From contig NZ_JALLIY010000005.1 of NCBI RefSeq assembly GCF_023242315.1, positions 124,001-188,000 of the forward strand: a stretch of DNA of 64,000 nt. Direction: 5' to 3'. The notes under the pieces were generated by a model. It was not told the origin of the DNA. It ran no database searches and was given only the letters and a program-made list of their open reading frames with translations. This document shows, piece by piece, positions 52,922-63,170 of the stretch. Both the position numbers and the translations under genes were made by a program. Positions within the stretch are counted from its first letter, which is position 1; the number at the start of each line of letters is the position of its first letter. Source of the DNA: Pseudomonas sp. MWU13-2105 (GTDB lineage: Bacteria; Pseudomonadota; Gammaproteobacteria; Pseudomonadales; Pseudomonadaceae).

Positions 52922-54649
52922 ATGTCACACCTCTGGCTACAAATCATCATTACCTTGATCGCCACACTGGCCCTGAGCCTGGTGGCGGGACGTTATCTGG
53001 CCAGGGTGGTGACTGATCAGAAAACCCTGCTCGACCGGCTGATCGATCCGCTGGACAACCTGCTCTACCGGCTGATCGGCAAACAGGCCTGCAGCCAGGC
53101 GATGAACTGGAAAAGCTACACCCTGCACATGCTGGCGACCAACCTGGTGATGGCCCTGCTCATCTACCTGGTGCTGATCTTCCAGAATGTCCTGCCGCTC
53201 AACCCGCAGCATTTCGCCGGCATGGAACCGATGCAGGCGTTCAACACCGCCATCAGCTTCATAACCAACACCAACTGGCAGAGTTATGGCGGCGAAAGCA
53301 CCCTGTCCAACTTCAGCCAGATGGCGGCCATCACCTTTCCGATGTTCACCTCGGCGGCGACCGGTTTCGTGGTGGCGATTGCCTTTATCCGTGCCTTGCT
53401 GGTCACCGACGGCGGCGCCAATCTCGGCAACTTCTATCGCGACCTGATCCGCTTCACCACCCGGGTGCTGCTGCCGGTGGTGCTGGTGCTGAGCCTGTTC
53501 CTGATCTGGCAAGGCGTACCGCAGACCCTGGATGCCAGCGTGGTGACCGACACCCTCCAGGGTGGCCACCAGACCCTGACCCTGGGCCCGGTCGCGGCCC
53601 AGGAAGCGATTGAAAACCTCGGCACCAACGGCGGCGGTTTCTTCAACGTCAATGCCGCGCATCCGTTCCAGAACCCCAGCGCCCTGAGCAACTTCGTACT
53701 GATCCTGTTGATGGCCAGCCTGCCCGCCGCGCTGGTGGTGATGTTCGGTCATATGATCAAGAACCACCGCCAGAGCGCGGTGATCTACAGCGTCATGGCC
53801 TTGATGCTGGTGGGTTTCCTGTTGCTCTGCGTGATCCCCGAGCAGGCCGGTACACCATTGCTCAGCCAGTTGGGTATCGATGCCCATGCCAGCGCCCTGC
53901 AGGCCGGCGGCAATATGGAAGGCAAGGAAGTACGCTTCGGCATCGCCCAGAGCGGACTGTACGCCGCCTACACCACGGCGTTCACCACCGGCTCGATCAA
54001 CTCGATGCACGACAGCTTCACCCCGCTGGGCGGTCTATCGACCCTGGTACAGATGATGCTGCAATGCGTCTTCGGCGGTAAGGGCGTGGGCTTCCTGAAC
54101 TTCCTGATCTACGGCCTGATCGGGATCTTCGTCGCCGGCCTGATGGTCGGGCGCACCCCGGAATTCCTCGGCAAGAAGATCGAGAAACGCGAAATCATCC
54201 TGGTCTCGCTGGCCATGCTGATTCACCCGCTGGTGATCCTTGCGCCGTCGGCCTGGTCCATGGTCATGCCCTATGGCGTGGCCTCGCTGGGCAACGCCGG
54301 GGTGCATGGCTATTCGGAAGTGCTCTACGCCTTCAGCTCCGCCGCGGCCAACAACGGCTCGGCCTTTGGTGGTCTGAACGCCAATACACCCTGGTACAAC
54401 ATCGCCATTGCCTGCGTGATCATGATCGGTCGTTATCCCTCGATCATCTTCCTGATGGCGGTCGCCGGCTCGCTGGCCGCCAAGCCGACTCAACAACCCA
54501 ACATAGGCACCCTGCGCACCGATACCCCGATGTTCGGCATCTGGTGGCTGGCGACGATCGTCATCGTCGGCGCACTGACCTTCCTGCCGGCGCTGGTCCT
54601 GGGACCGATCGCCGAGTTTTTCGCCATGAACAAGCACTTGCTGTTCTAA
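52922..54649 (+). CDS. kdpA: Potassium-transporting ATPase subunit KdpA
   Basis: 575-residue K+-binding membrane subunit related to Trk/Ktr channels, with four pore-loop repeats including NTNWQSYGGES (P1), LGTNGGGFFNVNAAHPFQNPS (P2) and NNGSAFGGLNANTPWYN (P4). AGGAG precedes the ATG. It selects K+ with high affinity for the KdpB pump. Confidence 0.96.
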   Translation: MSHLWLQIIITLIATLALSLVAGRYLARVVTDQKTLLDRLIDPLDNLLYRLIGKQACSQAMNWKSYTLHMLATNLVMALLIYLVLIFQNVLPLNPQHFAGMEPMQAFNTAISFITNTNWQSYGGESTLSNFSQMAAITFPMFTSAATGFVVAIAFIRALLVTDGGANLGNFYRDLIRFTTRVLLPVVLVLSLFLIWQGVPQTLDASVVTDTLQGGHQTLTLGPVAAQEAIENLGTNGGGFFNVNAAHPFQNPSALSNFVLILLMASLPAALVVMFGHMIKNHRQSAVIYSVMALMLVGFLLLCVIPEQAGTPLLSQLGIDAHASALQAGGNMEGKEVRFGIAQSGLYAAYTTAFTTGSINSMHDSFTPLGGLSTLVQMMLQCVFGGKGVGFLNFLIYGLIGIFVAGLMVGRTPEFLGKKIEKREIILVSLAMLIHPLVILAPSAWSMVMPYGVASLGNAGVHGYSEVLYAFSSAAANNGSAFGGLNANTPWYNIAIACVIMIGRYPSIIFLMAVAGSLAAKPTQQPNIGTLRTDTPMFGIWWLATIVIVGALTFLPALVLGPIAEFFAMNKHLLF

Positions 54650-54665
54650 GGGTGAGGAGACTGAG

Positions 54666-56756
54666 ATGAAAGTTGAAAAAGCATTGCCACTGGCCCCGCT
54701 GCCGACCCCGGTCGCGACCCGCAAGACGCCGCGCGCGGACAACCGGCAGGAGCGCCTGCGGCTGATCCTGGTCGAACCGCTGAAAAAGTTCGACCCACGG
54801 GTGCAGATCAAGAACCCGGTCATGTTCGTGGTCTGGATCGGCACCCTGGTGACCGCCGCGCTGACCCTCAACCCACAGCTGTTCGGGCCGTCGAATGCCA
54901 CCTCGCTGTACAACGGCGTGGTGACCTTCATCCTGTTCATCACGGTGTGGTTCGCCAACCTCGCCGAAGCCATGGCCGAGGGCCGAGGCAAGGCCAAGGC
55001 CGCGTCGTTGCGCCAGACCACGACGCAGCTCAATGCCACGCGGCTGCTCGCCGACGGCCACCTGGAAGTGGTGTCCGCCGCTTCGCTGCGCAAGGATGAC
55101 CTGGTCAAGGTCGACCGTGGCGAACTGATTCCCATGGACGGCGAAGTGGTGGAGGGCGCGGCCTATGTCGACGAGTCGATGATCACCGGCGAATCCGCGC
55201 CAGTGATCAAGGAGTCCGGCTCGGACGTCAACTCCACCGTCACCGGTGGTACCAAGGTGATCTCCGACTCACTGGTGATCCTGGTCACCGCCTCGCCCGG
55301 CAACACCTTTCTCGACCGCATGATCAGCCTGGTGGAAGGCGCCAAACGGCAGAAGACCCCGAACGAGATCGCCCTCACGGTGCTGCTCTCGGTGCTGACC
55401 CTGATCTTCGTCATCGTGGTCAGCGCCATCGCCCCGGTGGCGAGCTACCTCAATGCGCAGATCAACGTCGCCGACCTGGTGGCCCTGATCGTCGCACTGA
55501 TCCCCACCACCATCGGCGCCCTGCTCTCGGCCATCGGCATTGCCGGCATCGACCGCACGCTGCGCTTCAATATGCTGGCGATGTCCGGCAAGGCGGTGGA
55601 AGCCGCCGGTGACGTCAACACCCTGCTGCTGGACAAGACCGGGACCATCACCATCGGCAACCGCCAGGCCACCGAACTGCTGCCGGTCAAGGGGGTCACC
55701 CGCCAGGAGTTGCAACAGGCGGCCTACCTCGCCTCGCTGTTCGACAGCACCCCGGAAGGCAAGTCCACCACCGCCTATGCCAAGAGCCTGGGCATCCAGG
55801 ACGAAAGCCGGCTGGAAGACGCCGTGGGCATGGACTTCTCGGCGCAAACCCGCATGAGCGGTTCCGATCTGGCCGACGGTCGCGTGGTGCGCAAGGGCGC
55901 GGTGGACTCACTGGTGAGCTACGTCAGGGAGAGCTACGCCAGCGAGATTCCCGCCGACCTCGAACGCCTAGCCCTCGGCGTCAGCCAGCAAGGCGCGACG
56001 CCCCTGGCGGTGGCTATCGACGGGCGGATCCTGGGCATCATCAACCTGTCCGACGTGCTCAAGCCAGGGATCCGCGAGCGGGCCGCGCAACTGCGCGCCA
56101 TGGGCATCCGCACGGTGATGGTCACCGGCGACAACCCGACCACCGCCAGCGTGATCGCCGCCCAGGCCGGGCTCGACGATTTCGTCGCCCAGGCCACCCC
56201 CGAGGACAAGCTCAAGCTGATCCGTAGCGAGCAGGCGGCCGGGCACCTGGTGGCGATGACCGGCGACGGCACCAACGACGCCCCGGCCCTGGCCCAGGCG
56301 GATGTCGGCCTGGCCATGTACACCGGGACCATGCCGGCCAAGGAGGCAGCGAATATCATCGACCTGGACTCCGACCCGACCAAGTTGCTGGACCTGGTCA
56401 CCATCGGCAAGCGCATGCTGATCACCCGCGGGGCGCTGACGACCTTTTCCATCGCCAACGACGTGGCCAAGTACTTCGCCATCCTGCCGGCGCTGTTCAT
56501 GGTTGCCCTGCCGGGCCTGGCGGCGTTGAACCTGATGCACCTGGCCACACCGCAAAGCGCGATCCTCTCGGCGCTGATCTTCAACGCGCTGATCATTCCG
56601 GCGCTGATTCCCCTGGCCCTGCGCGGCGTCAACTTCATGCCCAAAAGCGCGGAAACCATGTTCTACCGCAACTTGCTGGTCTACGGCGTCGGCGGGCTGA
56701 TCGCGCCCTTTATCGGCATCAAACTGATCGACCTGTGCCTGGCCCCGTTCCTGTAG
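54666..56756 (+). CDS. kdpB: Potassium-transporting P-type ATPase subunit KdpB
   Basis: 696-residue ATPase subunit. It has phosphorylated Asp323 (LLLDKTGTITIGN), TGES (MITGESAPVIKESG), MVTGDNPTTA and GDGTNDAPALAQADVGLAMYTGT. The N-terminus is about 15 residues longer than E. coli KdpB. Energises K+ uptake through KdpA. AGGAG precedes the ATG, 16 nt after kdpA. Confidence 0.96.
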   Translation: MKVEKALPLAPLPTPVATRKTPRADNRQERLRLILVEPLKKFDPRVQIKNPVMFVVWIGTLVTAALTLNPQLFGPSNATSLYNGVVTFILFITVWFANLAEAMAEGRGKAKAASLRQTTTQLNATRLLADGHLEVVSAASLRKDDLVKVDRGELIPMDGEVVEGAAYVDESMITGESAPVIKESGSDVNSTVTGGTKVISDSLVILVTASPGNTFLDRMISLVEGAKRQKTPNEIALTVLLSVLTLIFVIVVSAIAPVASYLNAQINVADLVALIVALIPTTIGALLSAIGIAGIDRTLRFNMLAMSGKAVEAAGDVNTLLLDKTGTITIGNRQATELLPVKGVTRQELQQAAYLASLFDSTPEGKSTTAYAKSLGIQDESRLEDAVGMDFSAQTRMSGSDLADGRVVRKGAVDSLVSYVRESYASEIPADLERLALGVSQQGATPLAVAIDGRILGIINLSDVLKPGIRERAAQLRAMGIRTVMVTGDNPTTASVIAAQAGLDDFVAQATPEDKLKLIRSEQAAGHLVAMTGDGTNDAPALAQADVGLAMYTGTMPAKEAANIIDLDSDPTKLLDLVTIGKRMLITRGALTTFSIANDVAKYFAILPALFMVALPGLAALNLMHLATPQSAILSALIFNALIIPALIPLALRGVNFMPKSAETMFYRNLLVYGVGGLIAPFIGIKLIDLCLAPFL

Positions 56757-56768
56757 GAGGATCTGCTC

Positions 56769-57392
56769 ATGATCAAGTTCTTGTCACCGGCCCTGCGTGT
56801 CACCGCCGTCACCTTCGTGCTCTGCGGCCTGGCCTACCCCTTTGCCGTCACCGGGATCGGACAACTGCTGTTTCCCGCCCAGGCCAACGGCAGCCTGGTG
56901 AAAACCCCCGGGGGCCAGGTCATAGGTTCAGCGCTGATCGGCCAGCAATGGGATGCGCCGCAGTGGTTCCACGGGCGGCCATCGGCCACCACCGACACCG
57001 ATCCCAAGGATCCGCTGAAAACCGTGCCGTCGCCCTATAACGCCGCCAGTTCCTCGGGTTCCAACCTCGGGCCGACCAGCCAGGCCCTGGGCGATCGGCT
57101 CAGCGCCGACCGGCATGCCCTGGAACAGGCCCAGCCGGAACTGGCCGGCCAGATCCTGCCCGCCGATATGCTGACCACCTCGGCCTCCGGCCTGGACCCG
57201 GACATCAGCCCGGCGAATGCCGCCTTGCAGGCCACCCGCGTGGCGCAACAACGCGGCGCACCACTGGATAATGTGCTGGCGCTGGTCCAGGCTAATACCC
57301 AGGCCCCGGCGCTGGGGGTGTTCGGCGAATCGCGGGTCAACGTGCTGGCCCTGAACCAGGCTCTGCAACGGGACTATCCGGCGCATCAATAA
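56769..57392 (+). CDS. kdpC: Potassium-transporting ATPase subunit KdpC
   Basis: 207-residue subunit with a single N-terminal TM and a periplasmic domain. It has FPAQANGSL, IGSALIGQQWDAPQWFHGRPSAT, NLGPTSQALGDRL, and DMLTTSASGLDPDISPANA, all KdpC signatures. AGGAGG precedes the ATG, 12 nt after kdpB. The sensor pair kdpDE, often next in pseudomonads, is not here. Confidence 0.95.
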   Translation: MIKFLSPALRVTAVTFVLCGLAYPFAVTGIGQLLFPAQANGSLVKTPGGQVIGSALIGQQWDAPQWFHGRPSATTDTDPKDPLKTVPSPYNAASSSGSNLGPTSQALGDRLSADRHALEQAQPELAGQILPADMLTTSASGLDPDISPANAALQATRVAQQRGAPLDNVLALVQANTQAPALGVFGESRVNVLALNQALQRDYPAHQ

Positions 57393-57437
57393 GGCGGGAC
57401 AATAGGCGGGACTTACTCTGCGACAGCGACAATTGAC

Positions 57438-57722
57438 ATGAACGTACAGGTTTCACGAAGCGTCCCGCCCCTGTTCTGCCTGCTGATGCTGGCGATCGGT
57501 TGTTCAATGATTGCCGGCTGTTCGGGGAGGCGCTCGCAAACCCCGGTGGAGGGTTACGCCTGCTACGCCAAGGCAGTCCCGACACAGGGAAATGGCGGAT
57601 TGGCCTGGGGACCTAGCGTCAAAACCGCCAGCGTCAAAGCGATGGATAACTGCCAGCGCTACGCCGCTGAATCGGGCGGAACGCCGGCAACCTGCAAGGT
57701 CACCCTGACCGGCTGCCGATAA
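57438..57722 (+). CDS. Putative lipoprotein (94 residues)
   Basis: Small exported protein. A hydrophobic signal has two possible lipoboxes (LAIGC, MIAGC); the second (Cys28) is followed by SGRRS. The mature part has four cysteines (YACYA, DNCQRY, ATCKV, TGCR), suggesting disulfides. It is 45 nt after kdpC and might be cotranscribed. No family recognised. Confidence 0.65.
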   Translation: MNVQVSRSVPPLFCLLMLAIGCSMIAGCSGRRSQTPVEGYACYAKAVPTQGNGGLAWGPSVKTASVKAMDNCQRYAAESGGTPATCKVTLTGCR

Positions 57723-57740
57723 GCATCACTGCCCCACCCT

Positions 57741-57823
57741 ACAAGGAGCCTGCTTGCGGGCGATGGCGTCCCTGAAGTCGATACAAGACTGGCAGGGCTC
57801 ATCGCCAGCAGGCTGGCTCCTGC
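57741..57823. repeat. REP palindrome pair
   Basis: ACAAGGAGCCTGCTTGCGGG opposed to GCCAGCAGGCTGGCTCCTGC, the same family as the others. It separates the kdp region from the catabolic module. Confidence 0.7.
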
Positions 57824-57897
57824 CGGTTTTTCGGCATTTTCAAGATCCCATACAGAGACAGGACTCACAAACTTACAGAGGGGGCTTGCACAGCCAA

Positions 57898-57921
57898 TAT
57901 TATGGTATACCATCATACCAT
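57898..57921. promoter_or_regulatory. GntR operator upstream of the catabolic operon
   Basis: ATGGTATACCAT (57902-57913) is a perfect 12-bp palindrome with an adjacent ATACCAT half-site (to 57921), about 30 nt before the first start codon. The same palindrome occurs at 63125. The GT..AC core suits FCD-type GntR regulators, and one is encoded at 61478. Confidence 0.75.
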
Positions 57922-57950
57922 CTGATCAACGTGCACCCAGGAGCCCCCTT

Positions 57951-58541
57951 ATGAGTTTCGAAATCCGCAAGATCGTCAGCTACTCCGAACAGACCCTGAT
58001 CGAAGGCGGCAAGGCCGCGGACAAACCGGTGACCATGATCGGTCTCGCCGTGGTGATGAAAAACCCCTGGCTGGGCCGGGGTTTCGTCGAGGACCTGAAA
58101 CCGGAAATCCGCGCCAACTGCTCCGACCTCGGCGCCATGATGGTCGAGCGCCTGGTGACGGCCATTGGCGGCGCCGAGCGCATCGAAGCCTACGGCAAGG
58201 CCGCGGTGGTCGGCGCCGACGGTGAAATCGAACACGCCTCGGCGGTGATCCACACCCTGCGCTTCGGCAACCACTACCGCGAAGCGGTCCAGGCCAAGAG
58301 CTACCTGAGCTTCACTAACAAGCGCGGCGGTCCCGGCACCTCGATCCAGATCCCGATGATGCACAAGGACGACGAAGGCCTGCGCTCGCACTACATCACC
58401 CTGGAAATGCGCATCGAAGACGCTCCGCGCGCCGACGAAATCGTCGTCGTCCTGGGTTGCGCCGACGGAGGCCGCCTGCACCCGCGCATCGGCAACCGTT
58501 ATATCGACCTGGAAGAACTGGCCGCCGAGAAAGCCCGGTAA
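57951..58541 (+). CDS. DUF1185 (amino acid synthesis family) protein
   Basis: 196-residue protein of the AA_synth/DUF1185 family. Conserved-looking parts are NPWLGRGFVEDL, GKAAVVGADGEIEHASAVIHTLRFGNHYREAV, SFTNKRGGPG and IPMMHKDD. The family name is historical and the reaction is uncertain. AGGAG precedes the ATG; first gene of the operon after the GntR operator. The context (hydrolase, aldehyde dehydrogenase) implies a catabolic ring-opening or amide step, which is inference. Confidence 0.82.
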   Translation: MSFEIRKIVSYSEQTLIEGGKAADKPVTMIGLAVVMKNPWLGRGFVEDLKPEIRANCSDLGAMMVERLVTAIGGAERIEAYGKAAVVGADGEIEHASAVIHTLRFGNHYREAVQAKSYLSFTNKRGGPGTSIQIPMMHKDDEGLRSHYITLEMRIEDAPRADEIVVVLGCADGGRLHPRIGNRYIDLEELAAEKAR

Positions 58542-58566
58542 TCAATAAAAAAGGCAGGAGCGCTCC

Positions 58567-59400
58567 ATGATTCGGCTCACCGCTGAACGCACCCCGGCAG
58601 GCACCAGTTACCTGGCGACCGGCCAAGGCCAGCCTGTGGTCTTGATCCACGGCGTGGGCCTGAATAAAGAAATGTGGGGCGGCCAGATCGTCGGCCTGGC
58701 CACGACGTACCGCGTAATCACCTACGACATGCTCGGTCATGGCGCCAGTCCGCGCCCGGCCAGCGGCACCCCGCTGCTCGGTTATGCCGACCAGTTGCTG
58801 GAGTTGCTCGACCACCTGCAATTGCCCCAGGCAAGCGTGATCGGCTTTTCCATGGGCGGGCTGGTGGCGCGGGCGTTTGCCTTGCACTACCCGCAACGTC
58901 TGCAGGCCCTGGTGGTGCTCAACAGCGTGTTCAATCGCAGCGCCGAACAGCGTGCCGGCGTTATCGCCCGCACCGCCCAGGCCGCCGAGCACGGACCGGA
59001 CGCCAACGCCGAAGCCGCGCTGTCGCGCTGGTTCAGCCGCGAATACCAGGCGGCCAATCCCGCGCAAATCGCCGCCCTGCGCCAGACTTTGGCGGACAAT
59101 GACCCACAAGGTTACCTGACCACCTATGAGCTGTTCGCCACCCAGGACATGTACCGTGCCGAGGATCTGGGCGGCATTCAGGTGCCGACCTTGATTGCCA
59201 CGGGTGAGCTGGACCCGGGTTCGACCCCGGAAATGGCCCGCCAATTGGCCGAACGCATTCCCGGCGCCACGGTTGCCGTGCTCCCCGAGCAACGGCATAT
59301 GATGCCCGTGGAGTCGCCGCGCCTGGTCAACCAGGTGCTGCTGGACTTTCTCGCCAGCGCCCAAGCCCGACCCAACCAGATAAAGGGGATCGTTGCATGA
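58567..59400 (+). CDS. Alpha/beta hydrolase
   Basis: 277-residue alpha/beta-hydrolase. Oxyanion HGVGLNKEMW, nucleophile Ser95 (GFSMGG), acid Asp in GELDPGS and His in EQRHMMPVE make a complete catalytic triad. It resembles enol-lactone and C-C hydrolases of catabolic pathways. AGGAG precedes the ATG; its stop overlaps the ALDH start by 4 bp (ATGA). Confidence 0.87.
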   Translation: MIRLTAERTPAGTSYLATGQGQPVVLIHGVGLNKEMWGGQIVGLATTYRVITYDMLGHGASPRPASGTPLLGYADQLLELLDHLQLPQASVIGFSMGGLVARAFALHYPQRLQALVVLNSVFNRSAEQRAGVIARTAQAAEHGPDANAEAALSRWFSREYQAANPAQIAALRQTLADNDPQGYLTTYELFATQDMYRAEDLGGIQVPTLIATGELDPGSTPEMARQLAERIPGATVAVLPEQRHMMPVESPRLVNQVLLDFLASAQARPNQIKGIVA

Positions 59401-60878
59401 CACTCGCCCGCTTCCAGATGTGCATCGACGGTGAATGGGTCGATGCCCTGTCCGGCAAGACCTTCGACAGCCTCGATCCGGCCCTCGCCGAACCCTGGGC
59501 GCAGTTGCCCGACGCCGACGAAGCCGATGTCGAGCGCGCGGTGCAGGCCGCGCAAAGGGCTTTCGACAACCCGGCCTGGCGTGGCTTGAGCGCTACCGCC
59601 CGGGGCAAGCTGCTGCGTCGCCTCGGCGATCTGATCGCGGCAAACAAGGAACGCCTGGCCCAGCTGGAAAGCCGCGACAACGGCAAGCTGATCCGCGAAA
59701 CCCGCGGCCAGGTCAGCTACCTGCCGGAATTCTTCCATTACACCGCGGGCCTGGCCGACAAACTCGAAGGTGGCACGCTGCCGCTGGACAAGCCGGACCT
59801 GTTCGCCTACACCGTGCACGAACCGATGGGCGTGGTCGCCGGGATCATCCCCTGGAACAGCCCGCTCTACCTGACTGCGATCAAGCTGGCCCCGGCCCTC
59901 GCGGCGGGCAACACCATCGTGCTCAAGCCCTCCGAACACGCCTCGGCCACTGTCCTGGAGCTGGCGCGCCTGGCCCTGGAGGCCGGGATTCCACCGGGCG
60001 TGGTCAATGTCATCACCGGTTACGGCGCGAGCACCGGTGCCGCCCTGACCCGCCACCCGCTGGTACGCAAGATCGCCTTCACCGGCGGCGCCGCTACCGC
60101 CCGCCATGTGGTGCGCAGCAGCGCCGAGAACTTCGCCAAGCTGTCCCTGGAACTGGGCGGCAAGTCGCCGAACATCATCTTTGCCGACGCCGACCTGGAC
60201 AGCGCGATCAATGGCGCCATCGCCGGGATCTACGCGGCATCCGGACAGAGTTGCGTCTCAGGTTCACGGCTGCTGGTGCAGGACGAGATCTATGACGAGT
60301 TCGTCGAGCGGCTGGTGGCTCGCGCCCGGCGCATTCGCATCGGCAACCCGCAGGACGACACCAGCGAGATGGGCCCCATGGCCACCGCGCAGCAGTTGGC
60401 CGTGGTCGAAGGCCTGGTGGCCGACGCCCTGGCCGAGGGCGCACAACTACGCCTGGGCGGCAAGCGCCCGCCGAACCTGGGCAAAGGCTGGTTCTACGAG
60501 CCGACCCTGTTCGAATGCGACCGCAACTCGATGAAGATCATGCAGGAAGAAGTCTTCGGTCCGGTGGCCTCGGTGATCCGCTTCAAGGATGAGGCCGAGG
60601 CCCTGGCCATCGCCAACGACTCACAGTTCGGCCTCGCCGCCGGCATCTGGACCCGCGACCTGGGCCGCGCCCATCGCCTGGCCCGGGACATCCGCTCCGG
60701 GATCATCTGGGTCAACACCTACCGTGCGGTCTCGGCCATGGCCCCGATCGGCGGTTTCAAGAACAGCGGCTACGGTCGCGAGAGCGGCATCGATTCGGTG
60801 CTGGCCTACACCGAACTGAAAACGGTGTGGATCAACCTCTCGTCGGCACCGATGCCCGACCCCTTCGTGATGCGCTAG
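59397..60878 (+). CDS. Aldehyde dehydrogenase
   Basis: 493-residue NAD(P)-dependent ALDH. It has IIPWNSPLY, the Glu in LELGGKSPNI, catalytic Cys286 (GQSCVSGSR), EEVFGPVASVIRF and GFKNSGYGRESG. Translationally coupled to the hydrolase. It should oxidise the aldehyde made by the hydrolase or a monooxygenase step to an acid. Substrate unknown. Confidence 0.92.
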   Translation: MTLARFQMCIDGEWVDALSGKTFDSLDPALAEPWAQLPDADEADVERAVQAAQRAFDNPAWRGLSATARGKLLRRLGDLIAANKERLAQLESRDNGKLIRETRGQVSYLPEFFHYTAGLADKLEGGTLPLDKPDLFAYTVHEPMGVVAGIIPWNSPLYLTAIKLAPALAAGNTIVLKPSEHASATVLELARLALEAGIPPGVVNVITGYGASTGAALTRHPLVRKIAFTGGAATARHVVRSSAENFAKLSLELGGKSPNIIFADADLDSAINGAIAGIYAASGQSCVSGSRLLVQDEIYDEFVERLVARARRIRIGNPQDDTSEMGPMATAQQLAVVEGLVADALAEGAQLRLGGKRPPNLGKGWFYEPTLFECDRNSMKIMQEEVFGPVASVIRFKDEAEALAIANDSQFGLAAGIWTRDLGRAHRLARDIRSGIIWVNTYRAVSAMAPIGGFKNSGYGRESGIDSVLAYTELKTVWINLSSAPMPDPFVMR

Positions 60879-60890
60879 GAGACAGACGAA

Positions 60891-61376
60891 ATGATCGAAC
60901 CCGGTATCTACAAAGAAGTCATGGGCTCCTTCCCGTCGGGCGTCACGGTGGTCACCACCCTGGACGCCGAGGGTGGCATAGTCGGCATCACCGCCAGTGC
61001 CTTCAGCGCCTTGTCCATCGACCCGGCGCTGGTGCTGTTCTGCCCCAACTACGCCTCGGACACCTACCCGATCCTGCGCGACAGCAAGCAGTTCGCGATC
61101 CACCTGCTGTCCGCCGAGCAGACCGCCGAAGCCTACGCCTTCGCCGGTAAAGGCAAGGACAAGGCCAAGGGCATCGCCTGGCACCTCAGCGCCCTGGGCA
61201 ACCCGCTGCTGGACAAGGCCACGGCGATCATCGAGTGTGAGCTGTGGCGCGAATACGACGGCGGCGATCACGCCATCATCGTCGGCGCGGTGAAGAACCT
61301 GATCCTGCCCGAGCAAGCGGTCACGCCGATGGTCTACCACAAGGGCAAGCTCGGCCCGTTGCCGGCGCTGGCCTGA
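60891..61376 (+). CDS. Flavin reductase of a two-component monooxygenase
   Basis: 161-residue HpaC/RutF-type NAD(P)H:flavin reductase. It has FPSGVTVVTT, GITASAFSALSIDPALVLFCPN, FAIHLLS and DHAIIVGAVKNL. It delivers reduced flavin to a separate monooxygenase. GGAG precedes the ATG, 12 nt after the ALDH. No monooxygenase is in the window, so it probably lies just beyond position 64000 or elsewhere. Confidence 0.88.
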   Translation: MIEPGIYKEVMGSFPSGVTVVTTLDAEGGIVGITASAFSALSIDPALVLFCPNYASDTYPILRDSKQFAIHLLSAEQTAEAYAFAGKGKDKAKGIAWHLSALGNPLLDKATAIIECELWREYDGGDHAIIVGAVKNLILPEQAVTPMVYHKGKLGPLPALA

Positions 61377-61477
61377 GGTTTTGCCATGGTCCGAGCCGAC
61401 GCGCAGGAGCGCCGCATGATAAGCTTGCCGATGATTTCGGCCCTCGATCGGCCCCACGAACTTTTAGAGCGGATCCC

Positions 61478-62795
<1,318 letters not shown>

Positions 62796-62801
62796 GCGCC
62801 C

Positions 62802-63095
62802 TCAGGGCGCCATGCCCTCGACAATGATCACTTCAGCACGGGCCGCGCCTTCGCGGTGCCCGCGCGCCGCCTGATATTCCGCCGAACGATAGCAGGCCAG
62901 CGCCTGGTCGTAGGAATCGAACTCGATCACCACATTGCGCTGTGGCGTTTCCCGGCCCTCCAGCGCCTCGGCGCGCCCGCCCCGTGCCAGCATTCGTCCG
63001 CCGTAGCGGGCAAAGACCGCCGGAGCGCGACTGCTGTACTCGGTGTATTGCTCGGGGTTCGTGACATCTACATGGGCAATCCAGTAAGCCTTCAT
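62802..63095 (-). CDS. DUF1330 protein
   Basis: 97-residue alpha-beta barrel protein: KAYWIAHVDVTNPEQYTEYSSRAPAVFARYGG (first half) and NVVIEFDSYDQALACYRSAEYQAAR (second half) fit DUF1330. I chose the ATG at 63095 with GAGGTC upstream. It is divergent from ribB across a GntR operator and convergent with the NUDIX gene, so it belongs to the same regulon. Confidence 0.83.
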   Translation of the reverse strand: MKAYWIAHVDVTNPEQYTEYSSRAPAVFARYGGRMLARGGRAEALEGRETPQRNVVIEFDSYDQALACYRSAEYQAARGHREGAARAEVIIVEGMAP

Positions 63096-63124
63096 CGATG
63101 ACCTCATTGCTGGTTGATTTTGTA

Positions 63125-63140
63125 TTATGGTATACCATAA
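63125..63140. promoter_or_regulatory. GntR operator between DUF1330 and ribB
   Basis: TTATGGTATACCATAA is a perfect 16-bp palindrome. Its core ATGGTATACCAT is identical to that at 57902. It lies 30 nt before both divergent start codons. Confidence 0.78.
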
Positions 63141-63170
63141 ATCACACTTTCATACAGAGCGAGCGCCGCC

